A DNA stretch of 36,658 nucleotides from Ruegeria spongiae (GCF_023502395.1 NZ_JAMFMB010000035.1:1-36658); one strand, 5' to 3'; numbered from the stretch's first letter, positions 7,834-15,956 are shown. Numbers and translations are program-made. The notes: a model not told the origin generated them from the sequence alone.

Positions 7834-8358
7834 ATGCTGCTGCTCTGCGTCGGCTGCACCGTCGGGCAGGTCCCGACAGACCCCGTGCGCCCCACCCCGA
7901 ACGTGGTCGCGGCGGTCAAGATGCGCTTTGCCGAGATGCAGGCGCTGTCCTTCGAGACCGATGTGGAATATTGCGGCTATCTGCTGCGGATGCCGGATGA
8001 AAGCCTCGGGTTTTCCCAGATGGTGCGCGGCGGGCATGACGGGTGCACACCGGAATTGCCAAATCCGGGATCGACGCTGCTGGCCTCGATGCACACCCAC
8101 GGGTCCTACGACCCCGAGGTGCCCGCCGAGTTTCCCACCGTCATTGATATCGACAGCGACAAGCGCGAGCGGGTCAATGGTTTTGTCGCAACACCGGGCG
8201 GGCGGCTTTGGTTCATCGACAGCCGCGCCTTGCGGATCACCCAGCTCTGCGGTGTAAACTGCCTGCCGCAGGATCCATTTTTTCAGCCCGGGGATGACGG
8301 GGTGATCGCGCAGAGCTACACGCGCGCGGAACTGATCAAACTGGAGCGCGGCCTCTGA
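7834..8358 (+). CDS. DUF4329 / JAMM-like putative metallopeptidase
   Basis: The 174-residue protein shows pieces of the JAB/JAMM zinc-peptidase layout: a Glu in VEYCGYLL (compare ExCGxL), then MHTHGSYDPEVPAEFPTVIDID with H-x-H and a downstream Asp. The Ser usually found between them is not obvious. I assign DUF4329 from this pattern. The N-terminus MLLLCVGCTVGQ is a very short hydrophobic stretch ending in a near-lipobox (VGC), so it may be a lipoprotein with its true start slightly upstream; a CTG at 7795 is in frame. Its place behind an L,D-transpeptidase suggests an envelope role. It ends three bases from the opposing SRAP gene. Confidence 0.7.
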   Translation: MLLLCVGCTVGQVPTDPVRPTPNVVAAVKMRFAEMQALSFETDVEYCGYLLRMPDESLGFSQMVRGGHDGCTPELPNPGSTLLASMHTHGSYDPEVPAEFPTVIDIDSDKRERVNGFVATPGGRLWFIDSRALRITQLCGVNCLPQDPFFQPGDDGVIAQSYTRAELIKLERGL

Positions 8359-8361
8359 CCC

Positions 8362-8976
8362 TCAGGCGCCGGACCAGTCGACATCATCCGCCACGTCGAT
8401 CTGCAACATGCCCTCCGGCAGGGGCTGCATCAGATCTCGCGCGGCCTCTTCCGACGCGCCAAGCCAGCGCCTGACATCGCCGGGCTGCAGGATCACCCCC
8501 ATCCGGTGGTGAATCTCGCGCACATCTGCATTGGGCGCGCAGGTCACCGCCGCCACCTGATGCAGGATCCGCCCGCCCGGCGCATTCCAGACATCGGCGA
8601 TCCCGGCAAACAGCAGCAAATCGCCCGTTTTGGAGGACAACCGCCAGGCGGTCTTGCGGCGGGTCTTGCCGGTCCATTCGTACCAGCCATCCACCGGGAT
8701 CACGACGCGGCGCACGCCCTCGAAGGCGGATTTGTCAAACACCGTTTCCGAGCGCGCGTTGATGATCGTTTCCATCACCGGACGCCCGCGCGCGTTCACC
8801 CGGCCGACCGGGATGATACCCCAGCGCATCCGCTGCAGCCCGTCCAGGGTCAGCACCCAGACCTCCTGCCCGGGCTGGATATTGCGCCGCGCGCCGTCTG
8901 CCGCGCTCGGGTCGGGCACGCCAAGCGCCCGCGCAACCCGCGCGACGGGGGTGGTCAGAAAGAAACGTCCCGGCAT
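8362..8976 (-). CDS. SOS response-associated peptidase (YedK/HMCES-like), Cys2 replaced by Pro
   Basis: The protein has the SRAP-family motifs: GRF at the N-terminus, RWGIIP at about 51-56, NARSET at 73-78, VIPVDGWYEW with the conserved Glu at about 100, and IHHRM with the conserved His at about 156-157. SRAP proteins form a covalent bond to abasic sites in single-stranded DNA through Cys2, exposed after Met removal. Here the start reads MPGRF instead of MCGRF. The ATG at 8976 has GGAG six bases upstream, so this start is well supported. The change should block the thiazolidine crosslink while keeping the rest of the pocket. Length is 204 residues. It follows the esterase gene by 22 bases on the same strand. 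Confidence 0.88.
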   Translation of the reverse strand: MPGRFFLTTPVARVARALGVPDPSAADGARRNIQPGQEVWVLTLDGLQRMRWGIIPVGRVNARGRPVMETIINARSETVFDKSAFEGVRRVVIPVDGWYEWTGKTRRKTAWRLSSKTGDLLLFAGIADVWNAPGGRILHQVAAVTCAPNADVREIHHRMGVILQPGDVRRWLGASEEAARDLMQPLPEGMLQIDVADDVDWSGA

Positions 8977-8998
8977 GCAGGGCTCCGGCGCGGCAGGG

Positions 8999-9640
8999 TC
9001 AGTTGCCCCGATCTTCGGCCAGTTCCGCCAATTCCGCAACCTGCGGACCAAGCGCCGCCACGATCCGCGCGATTCCTTCGGCATTTGGGTGGATGCCGTC
9101 AGGCTGCATGAAGGCGCGGGCCTCAGCCGGGGTATCCACGCCCAGCCCGGCGAAGAAATCCCTGGCATAAAGCGTGCCGAACCGGGCAGAGAGGTCGGGA
9201 TAGATGGCGTCGAAGGCCCGCTTGTAATCCGGCCCGAAATTGCCCGGCGCGTCCATCCCGATCAAAAGCACCGGAATATCCGCTGCGCGTGCGGCCTCAA
9301 GAATCCTGGTCAGGTTCCCGCGCGCCTCTGCCGGATCCAGCCCGCGCAACAGATCATTGCCGCCGAGCGCCACGATCATCGCATCAACTTCAGGCGTCAG
9401 GGTCCAGTCGATGCGCGCGGCCCCTCCCGCGGTGGTGTCACCGGACACACCCGCATTGATCACCTCGGCCTCGACGCCCTGCGCGAAAAGCCAGCCCTGC
9501 AGCTGTGCGACAAAGCCTTGCTCGGGCACCAGCCCATAACCCTGCGTCAGGCTGTCGCCCAGCGCCACGATCTGCACCGGCTCTGCCGTGGCCATAAAGC
9601 CGCAGAGACAAAAGAGACCGCTCAACAGAACCTTGCGCAT
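8999..9640 (-). CDS. Periplasmic SGNH esterase (arylesterase / TesA-like)
   Basis: The 213-residue product begins with a signal peptide (MRKVLLSGLFCLCGFMATA). It then shows the four SGNH blocks: GDSLTQGYG with Ser30, a Gly in NAGVSGDTT, GGNDLLRG, and DGIHPNAEG with the catalytic Asp-x-x-His. Enzymes of this type hydrolyse short acyl esters, thioesters or lysophospholipids in the periplasm. The ATG at 9640 is chosen because it starts the leader peptide; an upstream start would bury it. The gene is divergent from a YbbA-like ABC ATPase, the same neighbourhood as tesA-ybbA-ybbP in many proteobacteria. Confidence 0.92.
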   Translation of the reverse strand: MRKVLLSGLFCLCGFMATAEPVQIVALGDSLTQGYGLVPEQGFVAQLQGWLFAQGVEAEVINAGVSGDTTAGGAARIDWTLTPEVDAMIVALGGNDLLRGLDPAEARGNLTRILEAARAADIPVLLIGMDAPGNFGPDYKRAFDAIYPDLSARFGTLYARDFFAGLGVDTPAEARAFMQPDGIHPNAEGIARIVAALGPQVAELAELAEDRGN

Positions 9641-9687
9641 CGTGCCAACCGCTCCATATCCATTTGAAACTGCCACAGGATCCAGCC

Positions 9688-10383
9688 ATGACCGACCCCG
9701 TTCTGCACCTAGAAGAAGCGTGTTTGTCACTGGATGGCAATGCGGGGCGGGTGGAAATCCTGCGCAACATCACGTTGCGTGTCCCGCGCGGTGAAACGCT
9801 CAGCCTTGTCGGGCCGTCGGGATCGGGCAAATCCTCGCTGCTGATGCTGCTGGGCGGGCTGGAACGCGCGACATCCGGAAAGGTCACCGCGCTGGGTCAG
9901 GACCTGAGCGCGCTGGACGAGGATGCGCTGGCGCGGTTCCGGCGCGACCGGATGGGCGTGGTGTTCCAGAGCTTTCATCTGATCCCGACCATGACCGCGC
10001 TGGAAAACGTAGCGACGCCGCTGGAACTGGCAGGCGCACGCGATGCCCTGACCCGCGCACAGGCCGAACTGGAGGCGGTCGGACTGGCCCACCGGCTCGA
10101 TCATTATCCGGCGCAGCTATCGGGCGGTGAACAACAGCGCGTGGCGCTCGCCCGCGCCTCGGCCCCGCGTCCGGCGATCTTGCTGGCCGATGAACCGACC
10201 GGCAATCTGGACGAGGCCAATGGCGGCGCGATCATGGACCTGCTGTTTGATCTGCGCGACCGGCATGGGGCGACGCTGGTGCTGGTGACCCACAGCCATT
10301 CGCTGGCTGACCGCTGCGACCGGGTGGTCCGGCTGCGCGATGGCCGCATCGTCGCAGACGCCGCGCGCGAGGCGGCGGAATGA
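9688..10383 (+). CDS. ABC transporter ATP-binding protein (YbbA-like)
   Basis: The 231-residue protein has Walker A (GPSGSGKSS, about 43-51), the Q-loop (VVFQSFHLIPTMTA), signature LSGGEQQRVALARA, Walker B (ILLADEPTGNLD) and an H-loop (LVTHSH). The GNLD after Walker B and the overall pattern place it with the LolD/MacB/YbbA group that pairs with FtsX-type permeases. ATG 9688 has AGGA at a spacing of 7; an upstream ATG at 9664 would add eight poor residues. Its stop overlaps the permease start by four bases (ATGA), so the two are translationally coupled. In such systems the ATPase drives periplasmic mechanotransmission rather than import. Confidence 0.95.
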   Translation: MTDPVLHLEEACLSLDGNAGRVEILRNITLRVPRGETLSLVGPSGSGKSSLLMLLGGLERATSGKVTALGQDLSALDEDALARFRRDRMGVVFQSFHLIPTMTALENVATPLELAGARDALTRAQAELEAVGLAHRLDHYPAQLSGGEQQRVALARASAPRPAILLADEPTGNLDEANGGAIMDLLFDLRDRHGATLVLVTHSHSLADRCDRVVRLRDGRIVADAAREAAE

Positions 10384-12905
10384 GCCTGATCACCGCCGCC
10401 CGGATTGCGCGGCGCGAGCTGCGCGGCGGGGTCCGTGGGTTTCGCATCTTTCTGGCCTGCCTCGCGCTTGGGGTGGCCGCAATCGCCGCAGTCGGTTCGG
10501 TCCGCGAGGGCATTGATGCGGGGCTGGCGCGCGAAGGGGCCGCACTGCTGGGCGGCGATGCCGAAATGGAATTCACCTATCGATTCGCCTCGCAGGAGGA
10601 GCGCGCGTGGATGGAAGACACCGCCGCCTCCGTGTCCGAGGTCGTCGATTTCCGCTCGATGGCGGTGGTGGAGGGAGACACACCCGCCCGCGCGCTGACA
10701 CAGGTCAAGGCGGTGGACCCGGCCTATCCTCTGATCGGCACCGTTCGCCTTGCGCCCGACCTGTCGCTCGCGACCGCGCTTGCAGGTGCCGATGGCACGC
10801 CCGGCGCGGTGATGGAGCGGGTGCTGATCGACCGGCTGGGGCTTGCGGTGGGCGAGCGCTTCCGGCTGGGCACGCAGGCGTTCATTCTGAGCGCCGCCAT
10901 CGAGCATGAGCCTGATGGCGCGGCGGATGGCTTCCGGTTGGGCCCCCGCACCTTGCTGCGCACCGACAGCCTCGCGGAGTCGGGCCTGCTGGCGCCGGGC
11001 ACGCTCTATTCGACCAAATATCGTCTGGACCTGCCCGAGGGCACCAATCTTGCCGAGGTCGCCTCGATGGCGCGGAACCGCTTCGAGACCACCGGCATGC
11101 GCTGGACCGATGCCCGCAACGGCGCACCGGGGATTTCCGAATTTGTCGACCGGCTGAGCGCGTTTCTGATCCTGGTGGGGCTGTCAGGGCTTGCGGTGGG
11201 CGGCATCGGGGTGTCTGCCGCCGTGCGCGCCTATCTGGGCGACAAGACCGCCACCATCGCCACCCTGCGCACGCTGGGCGCAGACCGCGCCACGGTATTT
11301 GCGGTCTATTTCATCCAGATCGGGGTGTTGTCGCTGCTGGGCATCGGGATCGGCCTGATCATCGGCGCTGGTGCACCGCTGGCCTTTGGTTCGCTGATCC
11401 AGTCACGCCTGCCGATCCCGGCAGAGTTCACGATCTACCCCTCCCCGCTGGTTGAGGCCGCGCTCTACGGGATGCTGACCGCGCTGATCTTCACGCTCTG
11501 GCCGCTGGCCCGGACCGAGCAGATCCGCCCCGCGACCTTGTTCCGCGATGCCATAACCGGGCTGCACGGCCTGCCACGCGCCCGCTACCTGTTCGCGACA
11601 CTGATCGGTCTGGCCGCGCTGGTCTGGCTGGCAGCCTGGTTCAGCGGCTCGGCCCGCCTGACACTCTGGACCGCCGGGGGGCTGTGCGGCGCATTGCTGG
11701 CTCTGTCGCTGGCCGCCTTTGCCGTGCGCCGTGCGGCCCGGGCCGCCAAACCACGCGCGCAGGGCCGCCCGGCGCTGCGATGGGCGCTGGCGGCAATCTC
11801 GGGTTCGGGCGAGGGTGCGGGCGCGGTGGTGCTGTCGCTGGGGCTTGGCCTGTCGGTGCTGGCCGCTGTGGGTCAGATCGACGGCAATCTGCGCCGCGCT
11901 ATCTCGGGCAACCTGCCCGACATCGCGCCGAGCTATTTCTTCGTCGACATCCAGAAGGACCAGATGGCGGGGTTCAGCCAGCGGCTAGCCGATGATCCCG
12001 CCGTCAGCCGGGTGGAAAGCGCACCGATGCTGCGCGGCATCATCACCCAGATCAACGGCAGACCAGCGCGCGAGATTGCTGGCGATCACTGGGTGTTGCA
12101 GGGCGACCGGGGCGTCACCTATTCCGCCAAGCGACCCGAAAACGCGAAACTGACCGCGGGCAAATGGTGGCCTGACGACTATGACGGGCCGCCGCTGGTG
12201 AGCTTTGCCGCCGAAGAGGCCGCCGAGATGGGGCTGAATCTGGGCGATACGCTGACCGTCAACATCCTTGGCCGCGATATCACCGCGGAACTGGCCTCGT
12301 TCCGCGAAGTCGATTTCTCGACCGCCGGGATGGGGTTCATCCTGTCGATGAACCCAGCCGCCCTCAGCGCCGCGCCGCACAGTTTCATCGCAACCGTCTA
12401 TGCCGAACCGCAGGCCGAGGCGGCGATCCTGCGCGATCTGGCGGGGCGATATCCCAACATCACCGCGATCCGGGTGCGCGACGCCATCGACCGGGTGGCC
12501 GAGGTTCTGTCAGGACTGGCGGCGGCCACCGCGCTGGGGGCTTCGGCGGCATTGGCCACCGGTTTTCTGGTGCTGATCGGCGCGGCGGCGGCAGCGGTCA
12601 CCGCGCGCACCTACGAGGCGGCTCTGCTCAAGACGCTGGGGGCCACGCGGCGGCGCATCCTGCTCAGCTTTGCGCTGCGCTCGGCGCTTCTGGGTGCGGC
12701 GGCGGGGATCGTGGCGCTGGCAGCGGGCATCGCCGGAGGCTGGGCGGTCAGCCACTACATCCTTGAGACCGGGTTCAGCGTGATCTGGCCCTCGGCGCTG
12801 GCCATCGTCACAGGCGGAATTCTTGCAACGACTCTCGCCGGGCTTTGCTTTGCATGGGGTCCTCTGTCGGCCCGCCCTGCCCGGGTCCTGCGCGCCCGCG
12901 AGTAG
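10380..12905 (+). CDS. ABC transporter permease, FtsX-type (YbbP-like)
   Basis: The 841-residue protein has an N-terminal membrane helix (about 20-40), a large periplasmic region, an FtsX unit with three helices at about 255-375, two further helices at about 405-450, another near 480, a second periplasmic region, and a C-terminal FtsX unit at about 710-835. This duplicated layout is that of YbbP and related putative lysophospholipase-linked or lipoprotein-type exporters. It probably forms the membrane part of the complex with the preceding ATPase. The exported substrate is unknown; the divergent SGNH esterase suggests lipid or ester handling. Its last 98 bases are overlapped in antisense by the Rrf2 gene. 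Confidence 0.92.
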   Translation: MSLITAARIARRELRGGVRGFRIFLACLALGVAAIAAVGSVREGIDAGLAREGAALLGGDAEMEFTYRFASQEERAWMEDTAASVSEVVDFRSMAVVEGDTPARALTQVKAVDPAYPLIGTVRLAPDLSLATALAGADGTPGAVMERVLIDRLGLAVGERFRLGTQAFILSAAIEHEPDGAADGFRLGPRTLLRTDSLAESGLLAPGTLYSTKYRLDLPEGTNLAEVASMARNRFETTGMRWTDARNGAPGISEFVDRLSAFLILVGLSGLAVGGIGVSAAVRAYLGDKTATIATLRTLGADRATVFAVYFIQIGVLSLLGIGIGLIIGAGAPLAFGSLIQSRLPIPAEFTIYPSPLVEAALYGMLTALIFTLWPLARTEQIRPATLFRDAITGLHGLPRARYLFATLIGLAALVWLAAWFSGSARLTLWTAGGLCGALLALSLAAFAVRRAARAAKPRAQGRPALRWALAAISGSGEGAGAVVLSLGLGLSVLAAVGQIDGNLRRAISGNLPDIAPSYFFVDIQKDQMAGFSQRLADDPAVSRVESAPMLRGIITQINGRPAREIAGDHWVLQGDRGVTYSAKRPENAKLTAGKWWPDDYDGPPLVSFAAEEAAEMGLNLGDTLTVNILGRDITAELASFREVDFSTAGMGFILSMNPAALSAAPHSFIATVYAEPQAEAAILRDLAGRYPNITAIRVRDAIDRVAEVLSGLAAATALGASAALATGFLVLIGAAAAAVTARTYEAALLKTLGATRRRILLSFALRSALLGAAAGIVALAAGIAGGWAVSHYILETGFSVIWPSALAIVTGGILATTLAGLCFAWGPLSARPARVLRARE

Positions 12906-13353
12906 CGTTGCGGTCACAGGGAACCGGTTGCAGCAGGCGCAAAAGCTCGGTGTTGCCACAGACCAGCGTGTCCAGCGTGATCTCGTCCAGCGAGGCATAG
13001 AACACCTCGGCGGCCTTCTGCAGCGCGATGCGCAAGCGGCAGGCCCGGGTCAGCGGGCAGGAATTATCGGCGTCGGCGAAACATTCGGCGATTGGCAGGT
13101 CACCCTCGATCTGGCGGAACACCTCGCCGATACGCAGATCTTCCGGCGCAACCGCCAGCGCCAGCCCACCCTTGCGGCCACGCATCGTGTGCAGGATGTC
13201 AAGCTGGGCAAGCTGGTTGATCACATGGGCCAGATGGTTTTCCGAGATGTTGCACGCCGCTGCCACCTCGGATTTGGTGACCAGCCTGTCGCGATGGGCT
13301 GCGCAATACATCAGCAATCGCATGGCGATATTCGTCCGTTTGGTGATGCGCAT
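12808..13353 (-). CDS. Rrf2 family regulator, NsrR/RirA-like with Fe-S cysteines
   Basis: The N-terminus MRITKRTNIAMRLLMYCAAH and the wing (MRGRKGGLALA) are typical of Rrf2 winged-helix proteins. Three cysteines at 91, 99 and 105 (C-x7-C-x5-C) match the cluster ligands of NsrR and RirA, not the C-x5-C-x5-C of IscR. The C-terminal LDEITLDTLV...LLRLL block resembles NsrR, so nitric oxide sensing is the best guess; iron sensing is the alternative. ATG 13353 has AGGA six bases upstream. About 40 residues follow the usual end of the family (GRAGPGQGG and similar), and most of them are read from the antisense of the permease 3' end, so this tail is probably a late extension. An FNR-type box lies upstream. 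Confidence 0.85.
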   Translation of the reverse strand: MRITKRTNIAMRLLMYCAAHRDRLVTKSEVAAACNISENHLAHVINQLAQLDILHTMRGRKGGLALAVAPEDLRIGEVFRQIEGDLPIAECFADADNSCPLTRACRLRIALQKAAEVFYASLDEITLDTLVCGNTELLRLLQPVPCDRNATRGRAGPGQGGPTEDPMQSKARRESLQEFRL

Positions 13354-13410
13354 CGGAAATCCTCGCAGGAAAGTGATGCTCTTGTATTGCACAGGCGGGA
13401 AAATACCGGT

Positions 13411-13424
13411 TTGACATACATCAA
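13411..13424. promoter_or_regulatory. FNR/FnrL-type box between the Rrf2 and GGCT-like genes
   Basis: TTGAC-ATAC-ATCAA differs by one base from the TTGAT-N4-ATCAA consensus. Its centre at 13417.5 is 41.5 bases upstream of a possible start at 13376 for the minus-strand Rrf2 gene, judged from an AATACA -10-like hexamer at 13383-13388. This is class II FNR activation geometry. For the plus-strand gene at 13451 it would overlap the promoter and could repress. Confidence 0.6.
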
Positions 13425-13450
13425 TCGCAACACGACACCCGGGACCACCG

Positions 13451-14020
13451 ATGGCAGACCCCTATTTCTTTGGCTATGGCAGCCTGGTGAACGCTGCCAC
13501 CCATGACTTTCCCGATCCCCAGAGGGCCACATTGCGCGGCTGGCGGCGGGCCTGGCGGCATACGGGCCTGCGCCCGGTGGCCTTTCTGACCGCGATCCCC
13601 GACCCCGATGCCGAGATCGACGGCATGATCGCCCATGTGCCCGGTGACGACTGGCAGGCGCTTGACCAACGCGAATGGGCCTATGACCGGATCGCCGCCA
13701 CCGATGCCATCGCGCACAAGCTGACCCACGAGGTCGAGATCGCGGTCTATGCCGTGCCCGAACACCGCCACGCGCCCGCAAGCGCCGCGCATCCCATCGT
13801 GCTAAGCTATCTGGACGTGGTGTTTCAGGGCTATCTGCGGGTCTATGGCCCCGGGGGTGTCGACCGGTTCATCGCCACCACCGATGGCTGGACCGGCCCG
13901 GTGCTGAACGACCGCGCAGCGCCGCATTATCCCCGCCACCAGCGGCTCAGCCCCGAAGAACTCCGCTTTGTCGATGACCGGCTGGCGCGGATCGGCGTGC
14001 CCTTGGTCGACCGGCTGTGA
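13451..14020 (+). CDS. Gamma-glutamylcyclotransferase-like protein
   Basis: The 189-residue protein opens with YFFGYGSLVN, the substrate-binding loop of the GGCT-like fold. A conserved acidic position follows in LDQREWAYDR, the usual place of the catalytic Glu. Family members cyclise gamma-glutamyl amines or glutathione to release 5-oxoproline, but the fold is also used for other substrates, so the exact reaction is open. It has no signal peptide. Only 97 bases separate it from the divergent Rrf2 gene, and this gap contains the FNR-type box. Confidence 0.82.
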   Translation: MADPYFFGYGSLVNAATHDFPDPQRATLRGWRRAWRHTGLRPVAFLTAIPDPDAEIDGMIAHVPGDDWQALDQREWAYDRIAATDAIAHKLTHEVEIAVYAVPEHRHAPASAAHPIVLSYLDVVFQGYLRVYGPGGVDRFIATTDGWTGPVLNDRAAPHYPRHQRLSPEELRFVDDRLARIGVPLVDRL

Positions 14021-14071
14021 GCGGGGCGTTTGGCAGCGTCGGAACCCGCTGAGCGCGCACCCATTCGAACA

Positions 14072-14124
14072 TTGGAAATTTCCGCGCAGAGTCAGTATCA
14101 TGGTGACATGAGCGATTGATGTCA
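14072..14124 (+). promoter_or_regulatory. Candidate promoter and operator of the betaine-type binding protein gene
   Basis: TTGGAA at 14072-14077 and TATCAT at 14096-14101, 18 bases apart, form a plausible promoter. A perfect 10-bp palindrome GGAAATTTCC (14074-14083) overlaps the -35. An inverted repeat TGACAT-N9-ATGTCA (14104-14124) covers the expected start point, where a repressor could bind. Assigned by eye. Confidence 0.4.
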
Positions 14125-14181
14125 TGGGCGCGTGTCTGGGTCCTTTCGTTGATCGAAAACCCCTTCGGAGAGGAGTTCGAT

Positions 14182-15138
14182 ATGTTTCCCAACAAGCTGA
14201 TGACGCTCTGCTGCGCGGCTGCCCTGATGGCTCATGGCCCCGCCGCGATGGCTGCGGATGTGGTGATAGGTGTGCCGAACTGGCCCTCGGTTCAGGCGAC
14301 AGCGCATATTCTGAAGGTCGCGGTCGAGGACAGGCTCGATCTGGAGGTCGAGCTTCAGGACGGGTCCAACACCGCCGTCTTCGAGGGGATGGATGCGGGA
14401 ACGGTACATGTCCATCCCGAGGCCTGGCTGCCCAATCTGGACCATCTCAAACGGCAATATGTCGATGGCAAGAAATCGATCAAGCTGTCGCCGCATGCGG
14501 CCGAGGGCACGCAGGCGATGTGCGTCTCCAAAGGGACCGCCGACCGAACCGGGATCACCGACCTCAAGCAGCTGCGCGATCCGGACATGGCCAAGAACTT
14601 TGATACCGATGGCAATGGCAAGGGCGAGGTCTGGATCGGCGCTGATGGCTGGGGTTCGACCCCGATCGAGCAGGTGCGCGCCCGATCCTACGGTTACGAC
14701 AAGACCATGGACCTGAAAGTGATGGAGGAGAGCACTGCGCTGGCCGATGTCGAGGCGGCGATCGAGGCCGACAGGAACATCGTCTTCTTCTGCTACACCC
14801 CGCATCACATGTTTGTCCTGTATGATCTGGTGGTGCTGAACGAGCCTGCCCATGACGCCGACCAATGGGTGATCGTGCCGCCCTCTCCGACCCCGGGCTG
14901 GCTGGAGAAATCGACCGCGGGCGTCGCCTGGGACACCGCGTCGCTCAATATCGGTTATGCGACCTCGCTCGAGTCCGAGCAGCCCGATCTGGCGGCGATG
15001 CTGGGCAAGGTGTCGCTGGATACCGAAACGCTGTCGGCAATGACCTATGCGCTGGCGGTCGAAAACCAGGACCCGGCGGAATTTGCCAAGGCCTGGGTGG
15101 AAGCGAACGCGGATACCGTGGATGGCTGGTTCCAGTAA
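14182..15138 (+). CDS. Glycine betaine/proline-type ABC transporter substrate-binding protein (OpuAC family)
   Basis: The 318-residue product has a signal peptide (MFPNKLMTLCCAAALMAHGPAAMA) and an OpuAC-type domain. The aromatic positions for a quaternary-ammonium cage are visible: NWPSVQ, PEAWLPN, DGWGSTP and FCYTPHHMF. ATG 14182 has AGAGGAG six bases upstream and begins the leader; an upstream ATG at 14116 would bury it. In this family the protein hands glycine betaine, proline betaine or a related osmolyte to a membrane permease. No permease or ATPase gene is next to it, so it is an orphan binding protein that must share a transporter encoded elsewhere. Convergent with the methyltransferase gene. 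Confidence 0.9.
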   Translation: MFPNKLMTLCCAAALMAHGPAAMAADVVIGVPNWPSVQATAHILKVAVEDRLDLEVELQDGSNTAVFEGMDAGTVHVHPEAWLPNLDHLKRQYVDGKKSIKLSPHAAEGTQAMCVSKGTADRTGITDLKQLRDPDMAKNFDTDGNGKGEVWIGADGWGSTPIEQVRARSYGYDKTMDLKVMEESTALADVEAAIEADRNIVFFCYTPHHMFVLYDLVVLNEPAHDADQWVIVPPSPTPGWLEKSTAGVAWDTASLNIGYATSLESEQPDLAAMLGKVSLDTETLSAMTYALAVENQDPAEFAKAWVEANADTVDGWFQ

Positions 15139-15161
15139 CCCGCGCCATTGATCCGGTGGCG

Positions 15162-15956
15162 CTATGCCGGTCCCGAGGGCCGGCGGGCGCTGGCCACCAT
15201 GAAACCCGGCCCCGGCACCCAGGCACCGGGGTTTCGGATGATATCCAATGCGTCCGTCAACATCGCCTCGGGCATAAAACCGCCCCCGATCAGCTTCGGG
15301 GCCAGGGTCGCCAGCGTCAGCGACCACGTTTCCGCCTCGGCCGCCCCGGCAGTGTTGCCTGCAGGGTTGAGCATGGGCTGGATATGCCGCGCGTCGATCT
15401 CGGTGAAGCCAAGCTGCGACAGTTGCCGTGGCAGGGCGCTGCCAAACTGCAAATCCCAGCCCTGTGCCGCTGCAAAGTCGAGATAGGCCGTCCAGACCAT
15501 CGCCCAGAACCGGCTGGGCCCCGCGGCGATGCGCCCGAAATCCATCTCGCTCACCACCAGCGCGCCGCCGGGTTTGAGCGCCCGCAGAATGTGGCCAAGC
15601 GCGTCGGTCCGGGTCGGCAGAAAACACAGGACAGCGCGGCAGTGGATCAGGTCATAGATCGCCTCGCCCAGGTCATCCTCGCGCAGGTCGATGCGCGCAA
15701 GGGTCAGGTTGCCCAGATCGTTTTCACGGACCGCAGACAGGTCGAGATCACTGGCGGTGACACGTGCCTGGGGACGGGTTTCGGCCAGACGGATCGCCAC
15801 ACTGCCCCGCCCGGCGCCGATATCGAGGCAGGTCGCATCCGCAGGCAGGTTGAGCCGGTCAATCACCGCAAAGGTATCGGGGTCATGCGCGCGCGCCATG
15901 CGATCAAGTCGCTCGGCCTCGGTGGGCAGGTCGTGCGGCAGAAGGTCTTCGTACAC
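15162..15956 (-). CDS. Class I SAM-dependent methyltransferase
   Basis: The 264-residue protein carries the SAM-binding motif I CLDIGAGRGSVAIRLAE at about 43-59, motif II acidic ASDLDLSAV, a DLIHCRAVLCFLP motif IV-like strand and LKPGGALVVSEMDFG as post-motif. The substrate cannot be read from sequence; UbiE/COQ5-like and small-molecule methyltransferases share this layout. Start is GTG at 15956 with GGAGG about 10 bases upstream. It lies 93 bases downstream of gltX on the same strand and could be read from the gltX transcript. The gap 15957-16049 holds no gene. Confidence 0.88.
   Translation of the reverse strand: MYEDLLPHDLPTEAERLDRMARAHDPDTFAVIDRLNLPADATCLDIGAGRGSVAIRLAETRPQARVTASDLDLSAVRENDLGNLTLARIDLREDDLGEAIYDLIHCRAVLCFLPTRTDALGHILRALKPGGALVVSEMDFGRIAAGPSRFWAMVWTAYLDFAAAQGWDLQFGSALPRQLSQLGFTEIDARHIQPMLNPAGNTAGAAEAETWSLTLATLAPKLIGGGFMPEAMLTDALDIIRNPGAWVPGPGFMVASARRPSGPA

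Noticed and set aside
8630-9667. A 345-codon plus-strand frame over the SRAP and esterase genes
   Set aside because: Antisense to two genes with clear active-site motifs and good start sites.
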